DNA of 64,000 nucleotides, taken from assembly GCA_963823495.1 (NCBI GenBank), contig CAWGLV010000001.1, forward strand, positions 2,852,001 through 2,916,000, in the 5' to 3' direction. The DNA comes from DATDAH01 sp963823495. Its GTDB lineage: Bacteria > Actinomycetota > Acidimicrobiia > Acidimicrobiales > DATDAH01. A program made the position numbers and the translations under genes. Positions 45,636 through 54,896 of this stretch are shown here, piece by piece. The notes below the pieces were generated by a model, which was not told where the DNA came from, did no database searches, and saw only the letters and a program-made list of their open reading frames with translations. Positions within the stretch are counted from its first letter, which is position 1. Each line of letters opens with the position of its first letter.

Positions 45636-46400
45636 TCAGGCGAAGGTCCGGACCAGGCGGAGGACGTCGACGGCATCGGGACCGTCGGCGGTCAGACCGG
45701 TGTCCGCGGCATCGGCCCGCTGGCCCGCGACCTCACACAGGTCGATCGCCGTGCCCCTCAGCACCGTGCCCGTGTCCCCTGGCTCCGGTGGCGCGAAGAC
45801 CCAGGCCTGACCGTCGGGCCCCGTGAGCTCGAAGGTGACCGGGCCACCGAGGTCCAGGCCGGCGCGGGCGAAGGCGTGCGGCAGGGTCCGCCAGGCCAGG
45901 CGGGCGACGTGCCACAGGCGGTCGGTAGGCTCGGGGACGACGCCGTAGGCCGACGCCACGTCGACGGTGTGGATCCAGGACTCCGAGACCCGCGTCGACG
46001 CGAGCGTGCGGGCCGCCATGTCCCCCGCGACCCAGAGGACCCGATCGTGCGGGTCAGCACCCGCGAACGCCTCCACCTGGGCCGCGGCGCTGTGCTGCCA
46101 CCGGTCGCGGATCTCCGAGGGAGGACGGTCGTGCTCGGCGGCCACCGCAGCACCGGCCAGGGCATCGACGTCATCGACGCTCGAGGCGCCGGGGTCCACG
46201 CCCCCGAGGCGGAACTCGCCGAGCCTCCCCTGCACACTCGCCACCGCGGCCTCGTTGGTCTGAGCGAGGTGCAACAGGACATCGACCACTGCCCAGCCCT
46301 CGCATCGGGTGGGCGCGAGGAGGTCGGCGTCGTGCCGATCGGCCACGAGCAGCCACAACTCCTCCTGCTGGTCGACCAGTGCCCGGGTGACGTCCTGCAC
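45636..46400 (-). CDS. Maleylpyruvate isomerase-family (DinB-fold, mycothiol-type) protein
   Basis: A 254-residue protein of the mycothiol-dependent maleylpyruvate isomerase fold. The N-terminal helix bundle has TRCEGWAVVDVLLHLAQTNE with the metal-ligand His, and SESWIHTVDVASAYG supplies a second site. The family is specific to mycothiol-making actinobacteria. GTG at 46400 is the start. The 3' end is convergent with the BTAD regulator. Confidence 0.82.
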   Translation of the reverse strand: MQDVTRALVDQQEELWLLVADRHDADLLAPTRCEGWAVVDVLLHLAQTNEAAVASVQGRLGEFRLGGVDPGASSVDDVDALAGAAVAAEHDRPPSEIRDRWQHSAAAQVEAFAGADPHDRVLWVAGDMAARTLASTRVSESWIHTVDVASAYGVVPEPTDRLWHVARLAWRTLPHAFARAGLDLGGPVTFELTGPDGQAWVFAPPEPGDTGTVLRGTAIDLCEVAGQRADAADTGLTADGPDAVDVLRLVRTFA

Positions 46401-46459
46401 GCCCCGAGACTAGGGACCGGCGCCTGGGGTCACCGTTCAGGCGGCCCCCGCCGTTCACC

Positions 46460-46482
46460 CCGGCGCACCGAGGGTGCGCCGG
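46460..46482 (-). terminator. Hairpin after the lipoprotein gene
   Basis: A perfect 10-bp stem (46460-46469 with 46473-46482, loop GAG) is followed by a second overlapping palindrome (46479-46494, CCGGCC-GTTC-GGCCGG). It lies 75 bases past the stop of the minus-strand lipoprotein gene and before the isomerase-fold gene. Confidence 0.6.
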
Positions 46483-46557
46483 CCGTTCGGCCGGGGTCGA
46501 GCGGGCCGCGGCCCGGACGGCAGTGGGGTCCGGTCATCCCATCGCCCCCCACCGGCC

Positions 46558-47406
46558 TCAGTCGACCTCTCGGAACACCGTCATCCGCACGCTCACGGCA
46601 TCGCCGTTGACCGGACCGGAGAACTCCTCACCCACCAGGTCGCTGAACGCCGAGCCGGGCTCGAGGGTCACCGTGCCCAGGTTCCCTGCCCACCTGGCAC
46701 CCGGGGGGAACCGATGGGTGAACTCACCGAAGTAGGTGAGCCGCTCACCCCGGTCGTCGGACCCGAGAAGGGTGTGGAAGGCGACGGTCGGGTCGTGGTC
46801 GGACTCGTTGACGTTGTCGACGGTCCACCCATAGGCCAGCGCGGGTTCGAACTGGTTGTCGGTGACCGCACCGGTCTGGATGCCGGGTTCCGGCGGGTCG
46901 AAGGTCATCGAGTCGGCCAGCGTCATGGGGATCCCGAATGCCGCCGTCGCCTCCTGGAAGCCGGCGTTGTCGGTCTGGAAGAGCACGACCTGAAACGCAT
47001 CGCTGGCTCGAGCCTCCAACTCAGAGGTGGCGGGAAGGTCCGGCAGCGCCGCGATCTCGGCGACCTTGATCCATGCCGTGGCGAACCTCCCCGGTCCGTG
47101 GGACTCGCCGTCGGTCACCAGGTCGGCGCACTCGAGCACCTGCAGGGCGAACGGGGCCTGGCCCCCCAGGGCCAGCGGCTCGAGGTCACCTCGCAGGTAG
47201 GTGTCGGCCCTCGTCGCGCCGACAGCGGTGCCGCTGCCGAAGCGGGGGCAGTCGACCAGCGCCAGGTTCATCGCATCCGCCCGTGCCGCGACCGCGGTCG
47301 TCGTCGTCCCCGACCCATCGACGGGACCCGACGAGTCATCGCTCCCGCAGGCCGCGGCAAACAGGACGAGCACCGCGATCCCGGCCGCGAGCCACCGATT
47401 CCGCAT
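46558..47406 (-). CDS. Putative secreted lipoprotein
   Basis: A 282-residue protein with a lipoprotein signal (MRNRWLAAGIAVLVLFAAAC, cysteine as lipobox) and then a Ser/Asp/Thr linker and a beta-rich soluble domain. The ATG at 47406 has AGGAGG at nine bases, so it is better than the ATG at 47412. No function is assigned. Confidence 0.72.
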   Translation of the reverse strand: MRNRWLAAGIAVLVLFAAACGSDDSSGPVDGSGTTTTAVAARADAMNLALVDCPRFGSGTAVGATRADTYLRGDLEPLALGGQAPFALQVLECADLVTDGESHGPGRFATAWIKVAEIAALPDLPATSELEARASDAFQVVLFQTDNAGFQEATAAFGIPMTLADSMTFDPPEPGIQTGAVTDNQFEPALAYGWTVDNVNESDHDPTVAFHTLLGSDDRGERLTYFGEFTHRFPPGARWAGNLGTVTLEPGSAFSDLVGEEFSGPVNGDAVSVRMTVFREVD

Positions 47407-47543
47407 GACCATCGCCTCCTCTCACCGCACCGGCGCACCGGTCACCGCAGGATGGTCTCACCGGCACGGACTCGAGGACAGAGGCCGAAGTCCCGCGGTC
47501 GGGATCTCCTTGCCGCCGGTCTCCCTCGCGCGTCTTCGTGTGT

Positions 47544-47572
47544 CAGATGTCGCATGCTCGTGCTATCATCTG
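47544..47572. promoter_or_regulatory. Inverted repeat in the vapBC promoter
   Basis: CAGATG (47544-47549) and CATCTG (47567-47572) form an inverted repeat, with GCATGC (47552-47557) inside it. A TATCAT box (47564-47569) overlaps the right arm. VapB antitoxins normally bind such palindromes to repress their own operon, so this is a good operator candidate. Confidence 0.5.
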
Positions 47573-47575
47573 GTC

Positions 47576-47806
47576 ATGCGGACGACCGTCGAGTTCGACG
47601 ACGACACCGCCAAGGCGATCGAACTCCTCCGTCAAGAGGAGGGCCTCGGGGTCTCCGCGGCGGTGAACGAGCTCATTCGCCGAGGTCTGCTGCCCCGGTC
47701 GACCTCCACGCCGTTTCGGCAGAGAACGCGCCCGTTGGGCCTCAAGGTCGACGTCACCAACGTGGCCGAGACCCTCGACCTGCTCGAGGGCACGGACGCC
47801 CGCTAG
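47576..47806 (+). CDS. Ribbon-helix-helix antitoxin (VapB-like)
   Basis: A 76-residue protein with the ribbon-helix-helix pattern: a short strand RTTVEFDDDTAKAIELL, then helices, and a C-terminal tail (TLDLLEGTDAR) that would wrap the toxin. ATG at 47576. The following toxin gene begins right after its stop. Confidence 0.85.
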   Translation: MRTTVEFDDDTAKAIELLRQEEGLGVSAAVNELIRRGLLPRSTSTPFRQRTRPLGLKVDVTNVAETLDLLEGTDAR

Positions 47807-48232
47807 GTGCTCGTCGACGCCAACATCCTGCTCTACGCCGTCGACGAGACCAGCCCGTTCCACGACCGGGCGCGAGCGTGGCTGGAAGACGAACTGAACG
47901 GGAGTCGCCGCGTGGGACTGCCCTGGGCGTCGCTCACCGCCTTCCTCCGGATCGCCACGAACCCCCGGGCGCTGGCCGAGCCGTTGACCCCGGCGGAAGG
48001 GTGGGCCCTCGTGGAGGCGTGGCTGGATGCTCCGACCGCCTGGGTGCCCCTACCGGGCCGTGGCCACCGGGCGATCCTCGGTCACCTCATCGGCGATCTC
48101 GACCTGCGGGCCAACCTCGTCCCCGACGCGGCCCTCGCCGCGCTGTGCATCGAGCATGGGCTGGAGATGATCTCCGCCGACTCCGACTTCGCCCGCTTCA
48201 CCGAGATCACCTGGCACAACCCACTGGCCTGA
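47807..48232 (+). CDS. PIN-domain toxin (VapC-like)
   Basis: A 141-residue PIN protein. Acidic residues occur in LVDANILLY (Asp4), the PDAALAAL helix and ISADSDFARF, the usual PIN quartet. VapC toxins cleave tRNA or rRNA. GTG at 47807 directly follows the antitoxin TAG. Codon use and GC are like neighbours. Confidence 0.88.
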   Translation: MLVDANILLYAVDETSPFHDRARAWLEDELNGSRRVGLPWASLTAFLRIATNPRALAEPLTPAEGWALVEAWLDAPTAWVPLPGRGHRAILGHLIGDLDLRANLVPDAALAALCIEHGLEMISADSDFARFTEITWHNPLA

Positions 48233-48438
48233 CAGTCGGTCGAGTCCCTCAGCGCCGGTCGGGACTGGGTGACGATGGCCCAGTTCAGACCAGCCCCCGG
48301 GGAACTGGCACCCGATTCGGGGGTCATAGCACCCCGATCAGGCGCCAGAACGCCGAATCCGTCGTCGCGTCGTTGGCGGTCCTCACCTGTCTGCTCAGCC
48401 GAAGGTCCCGCCACCGGAGGTCCGACTGGTCGAGGCCG

Positions 48439-49374
48439 CTAGGAGTTCGCCGGCACGTCCTCGAAGCGGCCGAGGCCGTAGTCGCCGGCGATGGTGGTGC
48501 GATGCATGCAGCGACCGTCCTCGGGGGGCGAGCCCGACACCGAGTGCAGGACCCGCCAGTTGTCCCAGATCACCATGTCGGTCGGCTCCCAACGATGGAA
48601 GTAGCTGAGGCCCTGGGCCGCCTGGACGATCTCGTCGCACACCTCGGTGAGCAGCGCATCGGCCGTGGCGTCGTCCGCCCCCTCGATGCCCTTGGCCATC
48701 CAGGGCGAGACGTGGAGGACCTTCTCCCCGGAGTCCCTGGTCCAGACCGCGGGGTGCAGCGCACGGGGCCGATGCTCGTACTCGGTCATCACCTCGGCGG
48801 TCTGGGGGGAGGCTCGGACCTCGACGAAGCCCTCGGGCCGCCCGTAGCGGAGGTTGTCGAGGATCACGTCCATCGCGTAGACCACCATCTCGCCCTCGAT
48901 GCGGTCCCGCACCTCTGGGGACACGGCGCCGTAGAGGGCGATGCCGTCGACGAAGCCGGTCATGCCCCCGTCCGGGGGGATCTCGACGGAGCGGAGCACC
49001 CCGGCCCGGTTGAGCTGGTCGTTGTAGCAGTGGTCGAAGTGCCAGGGCAGCCACTGCGACAGCCGCCGACCGTCCAGTTCGACCACACCCCCCTCGTTGG
49101 GTCGGTGGCGGATCTCGATGACGCCCAGCAGGTCACCGCCCACCCGGGGCGTCGCCGAGCTCGGATGGTCCTTGAGCGGCCCGAAGACGGTGCTGATCGC
49201 CACCTGCATCTCGGGGGTCGGGTCCACCCCCTCGAAGATCAGCAGCCCGCGCTCCTCGAAGGCCTCGTCGAGCCGGCCCCGCACCTCCCGATCCTGGAGG
49301 GCATCGAGGGTGACACCGCCGACGCGGGCCCCGAAGGAGAGGTCGTCGCGGATCGGTTGGATGGTGACGGTCAT
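48439..49374 (-). CDS. TauD/TfdA-family 2-oxoglutarate dioxygenase
   Basis: A 311-residue oxygenase. The iron site is HFD (WLPWHFDHCY) with distal His in RVLHSVSG and the 2-oxoglutarate Arg nearby (CMHRTTI). Family members hydroxylate sulfonates, phenoxyacids or similar. The gene is 25 bases from the following hydrolase gene; substrate is unknown. Confidence 0.88.
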   Translation of the reverse strand: MTVTIQPIRDDLSFGARVGGVTLDALQDREVRGRLDEAFEERGLLIFEGVDPTPEMQVAISTVFGPLKDHPSSATPRVGGDLLGVIEIRHRPNEGGVVELDGRRLSQWLPWHFDHCYNDQLNRAGVLRSVEIPPDGGMTGFVDGIALYGAVSPEVRDRIEGEMVVYAMDVILDNLRYGRPEGFVEVRASPQTAEVMTEYEHRPRALHPAVWTRDSGEKVLHVSPWMAKGIEGADDATADALLTEVCDEIVQAAQGLSYFHRWEPTDMVIWDNWRVLHSVSGSPPEDGRCMHRTTIAGDYGLGRFEDVPANS

Positions 49375-49399
49375 GGTCGGCTCCTCACCGGCGGTTCGG

Positions 49400-50269
49400 T
49401 CATCGGTCCCCGCCGAGCGTCCGGTCGGCCCAGTCGAGGAGTTGGGGGACGAGCAGCGGCCAACGGACGAAGAGCGAACCCTCCTGCTCCACGGCCTCCT
49501 GACGCTCGTTCCACTCGGCGTCACCCCAGGGGGGCTCGACCAGCTCGGCTCCGGGTAGTCCGGCGGCCAGGGCCTCGGAGGTGGCCCGGGTGTGGGACAT
49601 GTCCGAGACGCCGCTGCGGAACACCAGGATCGGCACCGCGAGGCGGGCCACGTCCTCGTCGTCGAGGCCGGGCACGAGTGAGTCGTCACACGGGCAGTAG
49701 GCCAGCATCCAGCGGTCCATGACCTCGAGGAAGTCCTGTCGGTCCATCCCCAGGAACCGCTGCCGGTTCCCCGGGTTGGCCGCCAGGACCTCCTGCCACT
49801 GTTCGAGTCCCAGGACGGCCTCCATCCCGCCGTGCCAGGCCGCGTCCGCCGACGGCATGCCGTAGTAGCTGGCCAACTGGAGCAGCCCGGGGACGCCACC
49901 GCTGATCCACCACATCGCCAAGCCGGCGGTGACGTCGGGGTTGCGCGCCGCGGCGAGCAGCGACACCCGCGCCCCACCCGAGCCGCCGGCGATCACGGTG
50001 GGGCCGAGGTCGAGGTGGCGGAGGAGCGCGCCCAGCGCGTCGGCCTGGACCTCGGACTCGGACCGACCCCGGAACACGACCGAGGAGGCACCGCAGTTGG
50101 GGCGGTCCCAGGTCAGCACCTGCCGCCCCTCGTCGGCCAGCGCCCGGGCCATCTCGGGGAGCCCACCGACCTCCTTGGTGAACCGCCCACCAGGCGTCAG
50201 CACCCAGGGTTCGCCTTCGCCCACCAACTCGTAGGCGATCTCGATCCCATCCAGCTCCGCCACGGGCAT
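49400..50269 (-). CDS. Alpha/beta hydrolase
   Basis: A 289-residue hydrolase. The nucleophile elbow is AGGSGGAR and the oxyanion region near LTPGGRF. A catalytic Asp is likely in the later strand loop and the His region WGDAEWNER is unusual (no clear catalytic His in the canonical place). It is co-directional with and upstream of the dioxygenase, so the pair may act on one substrate. Confidence 0.82.
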   Translation of the reverse strand: MPVAELDGIEIAYELVGEGEPWVLTPGGRFTKEVGGLPEMARALADEGRQVLTWDRPNCGASSVVFRGRSESEVQADALGALLRHLDLGPTVIAGGSGGARVSLLAAARNPDVTAGLAMWWISGGVPGLLQLASYYGMPSADAAWHGGMEAVLGLEQWQEVLAANPGNRQRFLGMDRQDFLEVMDRWMLAYCPCDDSLVPGLDDEDVARLAVPILVFRSGVSDMSHTRATSEALAAGLPGAELVEPPWGDAEWNERQEAVEQEGSLFVRWPLLVPQLLDWADRTLGGDR

Positions 50270-50348
50270 GGCCGACCCCCTCGGTGTCGGCCCGTTGTTA
50301 CCACGTCGAGGAACGCCGGAACGCCCCCTCCCCGCAGCCGGCGCCGCC

Positions 50349-51611
50349 TCAGAGGGGACTCGGGGCCCGCATGGCGTCGCTCTGGGTGAAGAACAGGTAG
50401 GCGACGCGGTCGACCATCGTGACATCGAGCACTCGGTCCATGTCCTCGTAGTCACTGATCGAGCTCACCAGCTCACACACCACAGCGGGCAGGTAGGGCC
50501 GCAGGTCGCCGTCACCCTTCTCTCGGCTCATGGCCCGGAGGCGTTCGGCTGCGCCGGGACAGATGGTCACCCCGGTCGCGGTGGCGACGGCGCCGAGGAT
50601 CTCGTCGAACTGGTCGTCGTCGATCGACGGGATGAGCACCTTGCTGCGGATGCGGCGGAAGAACGCCTCGTCGGCGAGGCTCGCCGGCTCCATGTTCGTC
50701 GAGAAGACGATCTTGGTGAGGCAGGGCAGCTCGAACTTCAGGCCGCTCTCGAGGGTGAGGTAGTCGATGCCCCGGTCGAGGGGGACGATCCAGCGGTTGA
50801 GGAGCTCCTCGGGCGTGAGGGCCTGTCGGCCGAAGTCGTCGATCACGAGGATCCCGTTGTTGGCCTGCATCTGCAGGGGGGCGGCGTAGATCCCGGCGTT
50901 GGCGTCGTAGCTCAGATCGAGCTGCGAGGCGTGCAACTCACCGCCGACGACCACACTCGGCCGCTTGCAGAGGACCCACCGCGGATCCAGGCCCTTGGGC
51001 TGCGGATCGACCGGGCGGTGGAGGACCGGATCGAACACGGTGATGATCTGGCCGTCGACCTCCACGGCCCGGGGGACCACCACGTGGTCGTCGTGGACCC
51101 GGATCAGGCGCTCCGCGATCGAGGACTTGCCCGTGCCCGGCGAGCCGTACAGGAAGATCGCGCCCTTGGCCAGGATCGCCGGACCCAGCTCGTCGAGGAG
51201 GCGGTCGCTGATCACGAGGTCCGTGAACGCGGCGCGGATCGTGTCGTGGTGGATCTTCGGCTGGCGGTGTTGGCCCTGGACCACCGCGGCGTAGACCGGC
51301 AGGCTCACGGGTATCGCACCCGCGTACCGGCAGAGCTTCATGCGATCGATCGCCTGCTCCCGGCCCTGCTCGGTCACGGCCAGCTTGAGGTTGCGACCCT
51401 CGAGGCCGCTGACCTCCAGCAGGCTCTCGCGCCGGAGGTACTCGACCGCCGATTCCATGAGCAGCGGGGTGACGGCGAGACCGGTCGCCAGCTGCATCGT
51501 CGACGTGTGCCCGTCGAGCAGGGCCCGGCGCAACACGATGTCGAGGATCATCGACTCGGGCACACCGAGTCCGGTGACGTGCTTGGGGGCCTGGAAGTCG
51601 ACTACCGGCAT
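50349..51611 (-). CDS. AAA-type ATPase with N-terminal winged-helix-like region
   Basis: A 420-residue ATPase. P-loop GSPGTGKSS is near residue 155, Walker B is GILVIDDFG, and an arginine-finger-like FFRRIRSK follows. The first ~110 residues look like helical repeats with a winged-helix element. I see no clear partner genes; the role in secretion, pilus or regulation cannot be stated. Start ATG at 51611. Confidence 0.8.
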   Translation of the reverse strand: MPVVDFQAPKHVTGLGVPESMILDIVLRRALLDGHTSTMQLATGLAVTPLLMESAVEYLRRESLLEVSGLEGRNLKLAVTEQGREQAIDRMKLCRYAGAIPVSLPVYAAVVQGQHRQPKIHHDTIRAAFTDLVISDRLLDELGPAILAKGAIFLYGSPGTGKSSIAERLIRVHDDHVVVPRAVEVDGQIITVFDPVLHRPVDPQPKGLDPRWVLCKRPSVVVGGELHASQLDLSYDANAGIYAAPLQMQANNGILVIDDFGRQALTPEELLNRWIVPLDRGIDYLTLESGLKFELPCLTKIVFSTNMEPASLADEAFFRRIRSKVLIPSIDDDQFDEILGAVATATGVTICPGAAERLRAMSREKGDGDLRPYLPAVVCELVSSISDYEDMDRVLDVTMVDRVAYLFFTQSDAMRAPSPL

Positions 51612-51999
51612 CGTCGTGGACTCCGCGATCGGCGGCTCGGGTCCGCCCCGCCACGAGGAGGCATCGGTTGGAAAGCTCTCTCCCTGGCCATATGCCCACC
51701 ACCTTCGACAGGTTGGCTCGCGGGGTGGAGCGATCCCGGCCGAATTGAGTCGAAGGACCCAGGCGAACCGGACTCGACCGCGGGTTCCGGCGGTCTCGAG
51801 CAGGGGATCGAGGCCGCGCCGGTCGCGACGTCGGGAATCGGCACCATCGGAGCCGGCCCGGGGCGGCTCGGCCGGGAGTTGATCGTCCGGTGGCCAGGGG
51901 GGAGAATGGCGCGGCTCACGAAGCCGCCGGCCACGGCCGGACCACCACGGCGGGCCGCGACGCCGCGGGGGATGCGACGGGGCGCGAAGGGGGATCCGC

Positions 52000-52755
52000 A
52001 TGCGCAGGATGCACGGAGTCGACGCCTTGGCGATGTACACCGCGACCTCGACGTCCCCGTTCGCCACGCTGAAGGTCGCCGTCTACCAGCCCACCGACCC
52101 GACCGATCCACCCAGCCCGTCGGAGCTCGCGGGATTCGTGGAGGAACAGGCGATCCGGTTCGGCACCGGCGTGGCCGACATGCGGATCCTGCGGGTCCCC
52201 CTCGATGTGCACCACCCGGTGTGGGTGGCCGACCCCGACTACTCGCCGCACGACCACATCTACACGGCGGCGCTGCCCGCCCCCGGGGACAAGGCCCAGT
52301 TCTGCGAGTTCCTCTCCGACCTCATGGGACGACCGCTCGATCCCGACCGACCGCTGTGGGAGGCCTGGATCGTGGAAGGGCTCGAGGGTGGTCGGGTCGC
52401 GGTCGCCGCCAAGATGCACCACGCGCTGGCGGATGGCGGGACGATCGCCACCGTGCTCGAGCGCAGCCATTCGGCGACCGCGGGCACCGACGTGCCGTTG
52501 GTCGAGGACCGCGGTGAGCCCATCCCCGGGAAGGCCCGGCTGCTCGCCGACGCCCTGACGGACCTCGTGAAGACGTACACGAACGAGCTCCCGGGGTTCT
52601 ACCGGGAGCGAAAGCAGGCCCGGCGGGAGCAAGCCGCCCTCGACGTCACCGGCGACGGGAGGGACGACGCGGACGAGCGACCGGGGACGGCGCCCTTCAC
52701 CGTCCTGAACGAGAAGCCCAGGAGCTCGCTGGCGCCGGACAACAACGCGACCTGA
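52000..52755 (+). pseudogene. Wax ester synthase/DGAT, C-terminally truncated
   Basis: A 251-residue frame with the WS/DGAT catalytic motif AAKMHHALADG (HHxxxDG) at about residue 145. Family proteins are ~450-480 residues. Homology appears to end after PFTVLNE, near 52713; the last ~14 residues are a readthrough of the opposite-strand aminotransferase fragment. The enzyme would lack its C-terminal half and is probably inactive. Confidence 0.75.
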
Positions 52756-53009
52756 CCCTCGCCGGTCCGGAGGATCTCGGCCGCCCGCCCACGGAGCGTT
52801 CCGAGAAAGGCGACCTCGTCCTCGTCGGTGAGGTGGAGGTTCCCGTGGCGCCCGACATCGTCGAGGAACGCGTGCATGGCCTCGACCGCCGGACGGCCGA
52901 TGAGGCCGAGGGAGGCCTGGTTCAGGTAGATGGCCTCGTCGAGGCTGGGGAAGTCCGAGCGCGGCAGCACCGCGGCCCACGGGGTCCCCGACGCCAACTT
53001 CTCACCCAC
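52722..53009 (-). pseudogene. Class V aminotransferase N-terminal fragment
   Basis: From GTG at 53009 the frame gives about 95 residues of a class V aminotransferase N-terminus (FPSLDEAIYLNQASLGLIGR and QVALLSGASELLG). The conserved part stops near 52722 and the frame then runs on as a shadow of the wax-ester-synthase fragment. The rest of the enzyme, with the PLP lysine, is missing. Confidence 0.7.
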
Positions 53010-53088
53010 CCGGGATTTCTACCCGCCGCCCAGGGCACCGTGGCGGTCATCCACCGGGCGACACCGTCGACCGGCCCGGCTGCCGGCC

Positions 53089-53940
53089 TCACAGCTCCCC
53101 CGCCGCCATGAGCTCGACCGGATCCTGGAGCTCGACCGCGCCGAGGTAGCCACCGCCGACCTCGATGGCGTCGTGCGCGGCGTACCCGAGCAGCTCCTGG
53201 GCCCGGCGCGGGAGCGTACGGGCGACCTCGAGCGGCGTGGCGAGGAACTGGTTCTCCTCGGTGCGGAGCCAGCCGACGCAGTAGCTGACGTGCATCCCCC
53301 GCCGCCACTCCCCGGTCGTGACGTTCGCCCCACCCGCGTGGATCGTCGAGCCGAGATAGAGGACGCCGGCGCCGGCGGGCATCGCCGCAGGGACGAACTC
53401 GTCCTCTCGGGGCTGCCGCCCGGGCTCCCAGCGGTGGCTGCCCGGGACGACGACCGTCGCGCCGTTGTCCGCGGTGAAGTCCACGAGGGCCAGAACCGAG
53501 GCCAGCTGGATCTCCGGGTGCGGCCTCGGGAGGTGGATCCACACCAACTCGTCACGGTGGGGAAGCTGTCGCTCCGACCCCGGCCCGCGGTCGAGCACGT
53601 GGGCGAGGTTCAGCCGCACGGTCGCGGCGTTCGGACCGAGGACGGCGTCGGACACGGCCAGGTACACGGGATGGGTGAGGATCTCGGTGGCGAACACGGG
53701 GGACTTGCCCGCCAGGCCGGTGACGTGCCTCGTCCGGTCACCGAAGAACCAGCCCACGGCGTCGTTGAGGAAGCGGCGGGCATCGGGCCGGGCCGCCCCC
53801 AGGAGTGGATCGAGCTCGGCGTTGAACCGGGCCAACAGGTCGGGATCCAGGAGTCCCTCCACGATCACGGCCCCGTCGGTCAACAGCGGGTCCGTGATGT
53901 GCTCGACGGGCTCGTCGGCCTTCACGCGGGTGAGATCCAC
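53089..53940 (-). CDS. Phytanoyl-CoA dioxygenase-family oxygenase
   Basis: A 283-residue Fe(II)/2-oxoglutarate oxygenase. Iron ligands are in QLPHRDE (HxD) and TIHAGGAN (distal His). A possible 2-oxoglutarate arginine is in EWRRGMH. It is not the same subfamily as the PhnY-like gene at 21.5 kb. Neighbours are gene fragments, so its pathway is unclear. Confidence 0.87.
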   Translation of the reverse strand: MDLTRVKADEPVEHITDPLLTDGAVIVEGLLDPDLLARFNAELDPLLGAARPDARRFLNDAVGWFFGDRTRHVTGLAGKSPVFATEILTHPVYLAVSDAVLGPNAATVRLNLAHVLDRGPGSERQLPHRDELVWIHLPRPHPEIQLASVLALVDFTADNGATVVVPGSHRWEPGRQPREDEFVPAAMPAGAGVLYLGSTIHAGGANVTTGEWRRGMHVSYCVGWLRTEENQFLATPLEVARTLPRRAQELLGYAAHDAIEVGGGYLGAVELQDPVELMAAGEL

Positions 53941-54382
53941 GGTTCCTCCCTACTGGTGGCCATGTCCCGCCGGCCGATCGACGAGTGCTCGACCTCGAGC
54001 CGGGCGGCGGCACCCTGTGGTGTGGGCGCCCCGCCTCCCCTTTCCCCGGGCCGGGGGACTCTGCCCAGGCTCAGCTCGGAGCCGCCTCGGTGGGGCTCTC
54101 GCGGGCAACGGTACCGACCGCCGGCGGCTCGCAGGGTCGAAACCGCCAGCTCGATCGCGTCCTCGAGGGGACAGCGCCGCTCCGTTCTGGGCGATCAGGT
54201 GGATTTGGAGCCCTTCATGCCCGCCGCGCCCGCTCGCCGAGTCACGCCGCGACCACCCGCGTTCGCGTCGGGCCCATCACCGACAGCTCCTCCATCGCCA
54301 CACTCCGCCTCGACGGCGGGCCCCGCGTGACGGTGAGGGTTCCACGGGCTTCGTCACGCCGGGCACCCGCCCCCGGCTCCGG
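53941..54382. other. 442-base stretch without a supported gene
   Basis: All frames are either short or have the Arg/Pro/Ser-rich composition of shadows. One short plus-strand stretch (RVGPITDSSSIATLRLDGGP) looks slightly protein-like but has no start or family. I see no tRNA, repeat or terminator here. It may be decayed DNA, as the surroundings are rich in fragments. Confidence 0.4.
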
Positions 54383-54688
54383 TCAGACCAGACGGAGGAC
54401 GACCTCGCCGTGATGGGCGACGAGGCAGACTTCGGCGCCGGGCACCTCGGCGATCAGTTCGGCGTCGCGACAGCAGCCGACGTGGAGGTGCACCACCCCG
54501 TGCTCGAGCTCGACGTCGGCCTCGACACTGCCGGCGGCGGCACCGGTCACCGATGCGGCCAATCGACAGGCTCCGGCCACGACGCTCTCCGGCCAACCGG
54601 TACGGGCCCGGAGCCAATCGGGCAGCTCTCGGGCGAGGTTCGCCAGATGGCTGCATGGCTCCCGTGGCTGCTCGGTGTCGATCAACAT
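54383..54688 (-). CDS. Small soluble protein, function unknown
   Basis: A 101-residue protein with a helix (LANLARELPDWLRARTGWP) and a strand-rich second half (VHLHVGCCRDAELIAEV). It resembles weakly the ATP-binding anti-sigma type fold but without its motifs. ATG at 54688 is the likely start. Confidence 0.45.
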   Translation of the reverse strand: MLIDTEQPREPCSHLANLARELPDWLRARTGWPESVVAGACRLAASVTGAAAGSVEADVELEHGVVHLHVGCCRDAELIAEVPGAEVCLVAHHGEVVLRLV

Positions 54689-54896
54689 CGGGATCGCCCC
54701 CCGTATCGCGTCGGCCTCCCCACCTCTTCGTCGGCCGTGACCCTGCCCGAGGTGAGGAGTACCCGACCAAGAGCGGCCCGCGTGGGCGACGAACACGACC
54801 TCGTGGCCCGTCGGCGGCCTGGTCGACCGCGAGCGCTGACCGAGGGGAGGACCTCGAGGGGGCGACCGGCCGTTGAGCGAGCACTACCGTCCTCGC

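Noticed and set aside
46474..49722. A 1082-codon open frame on the plus strand
   Set aside because: It spans several well-supported genes on both strands and has the Arg/Gly/Pro-rich composition of GC-rich shadow frames; no domain is seen.
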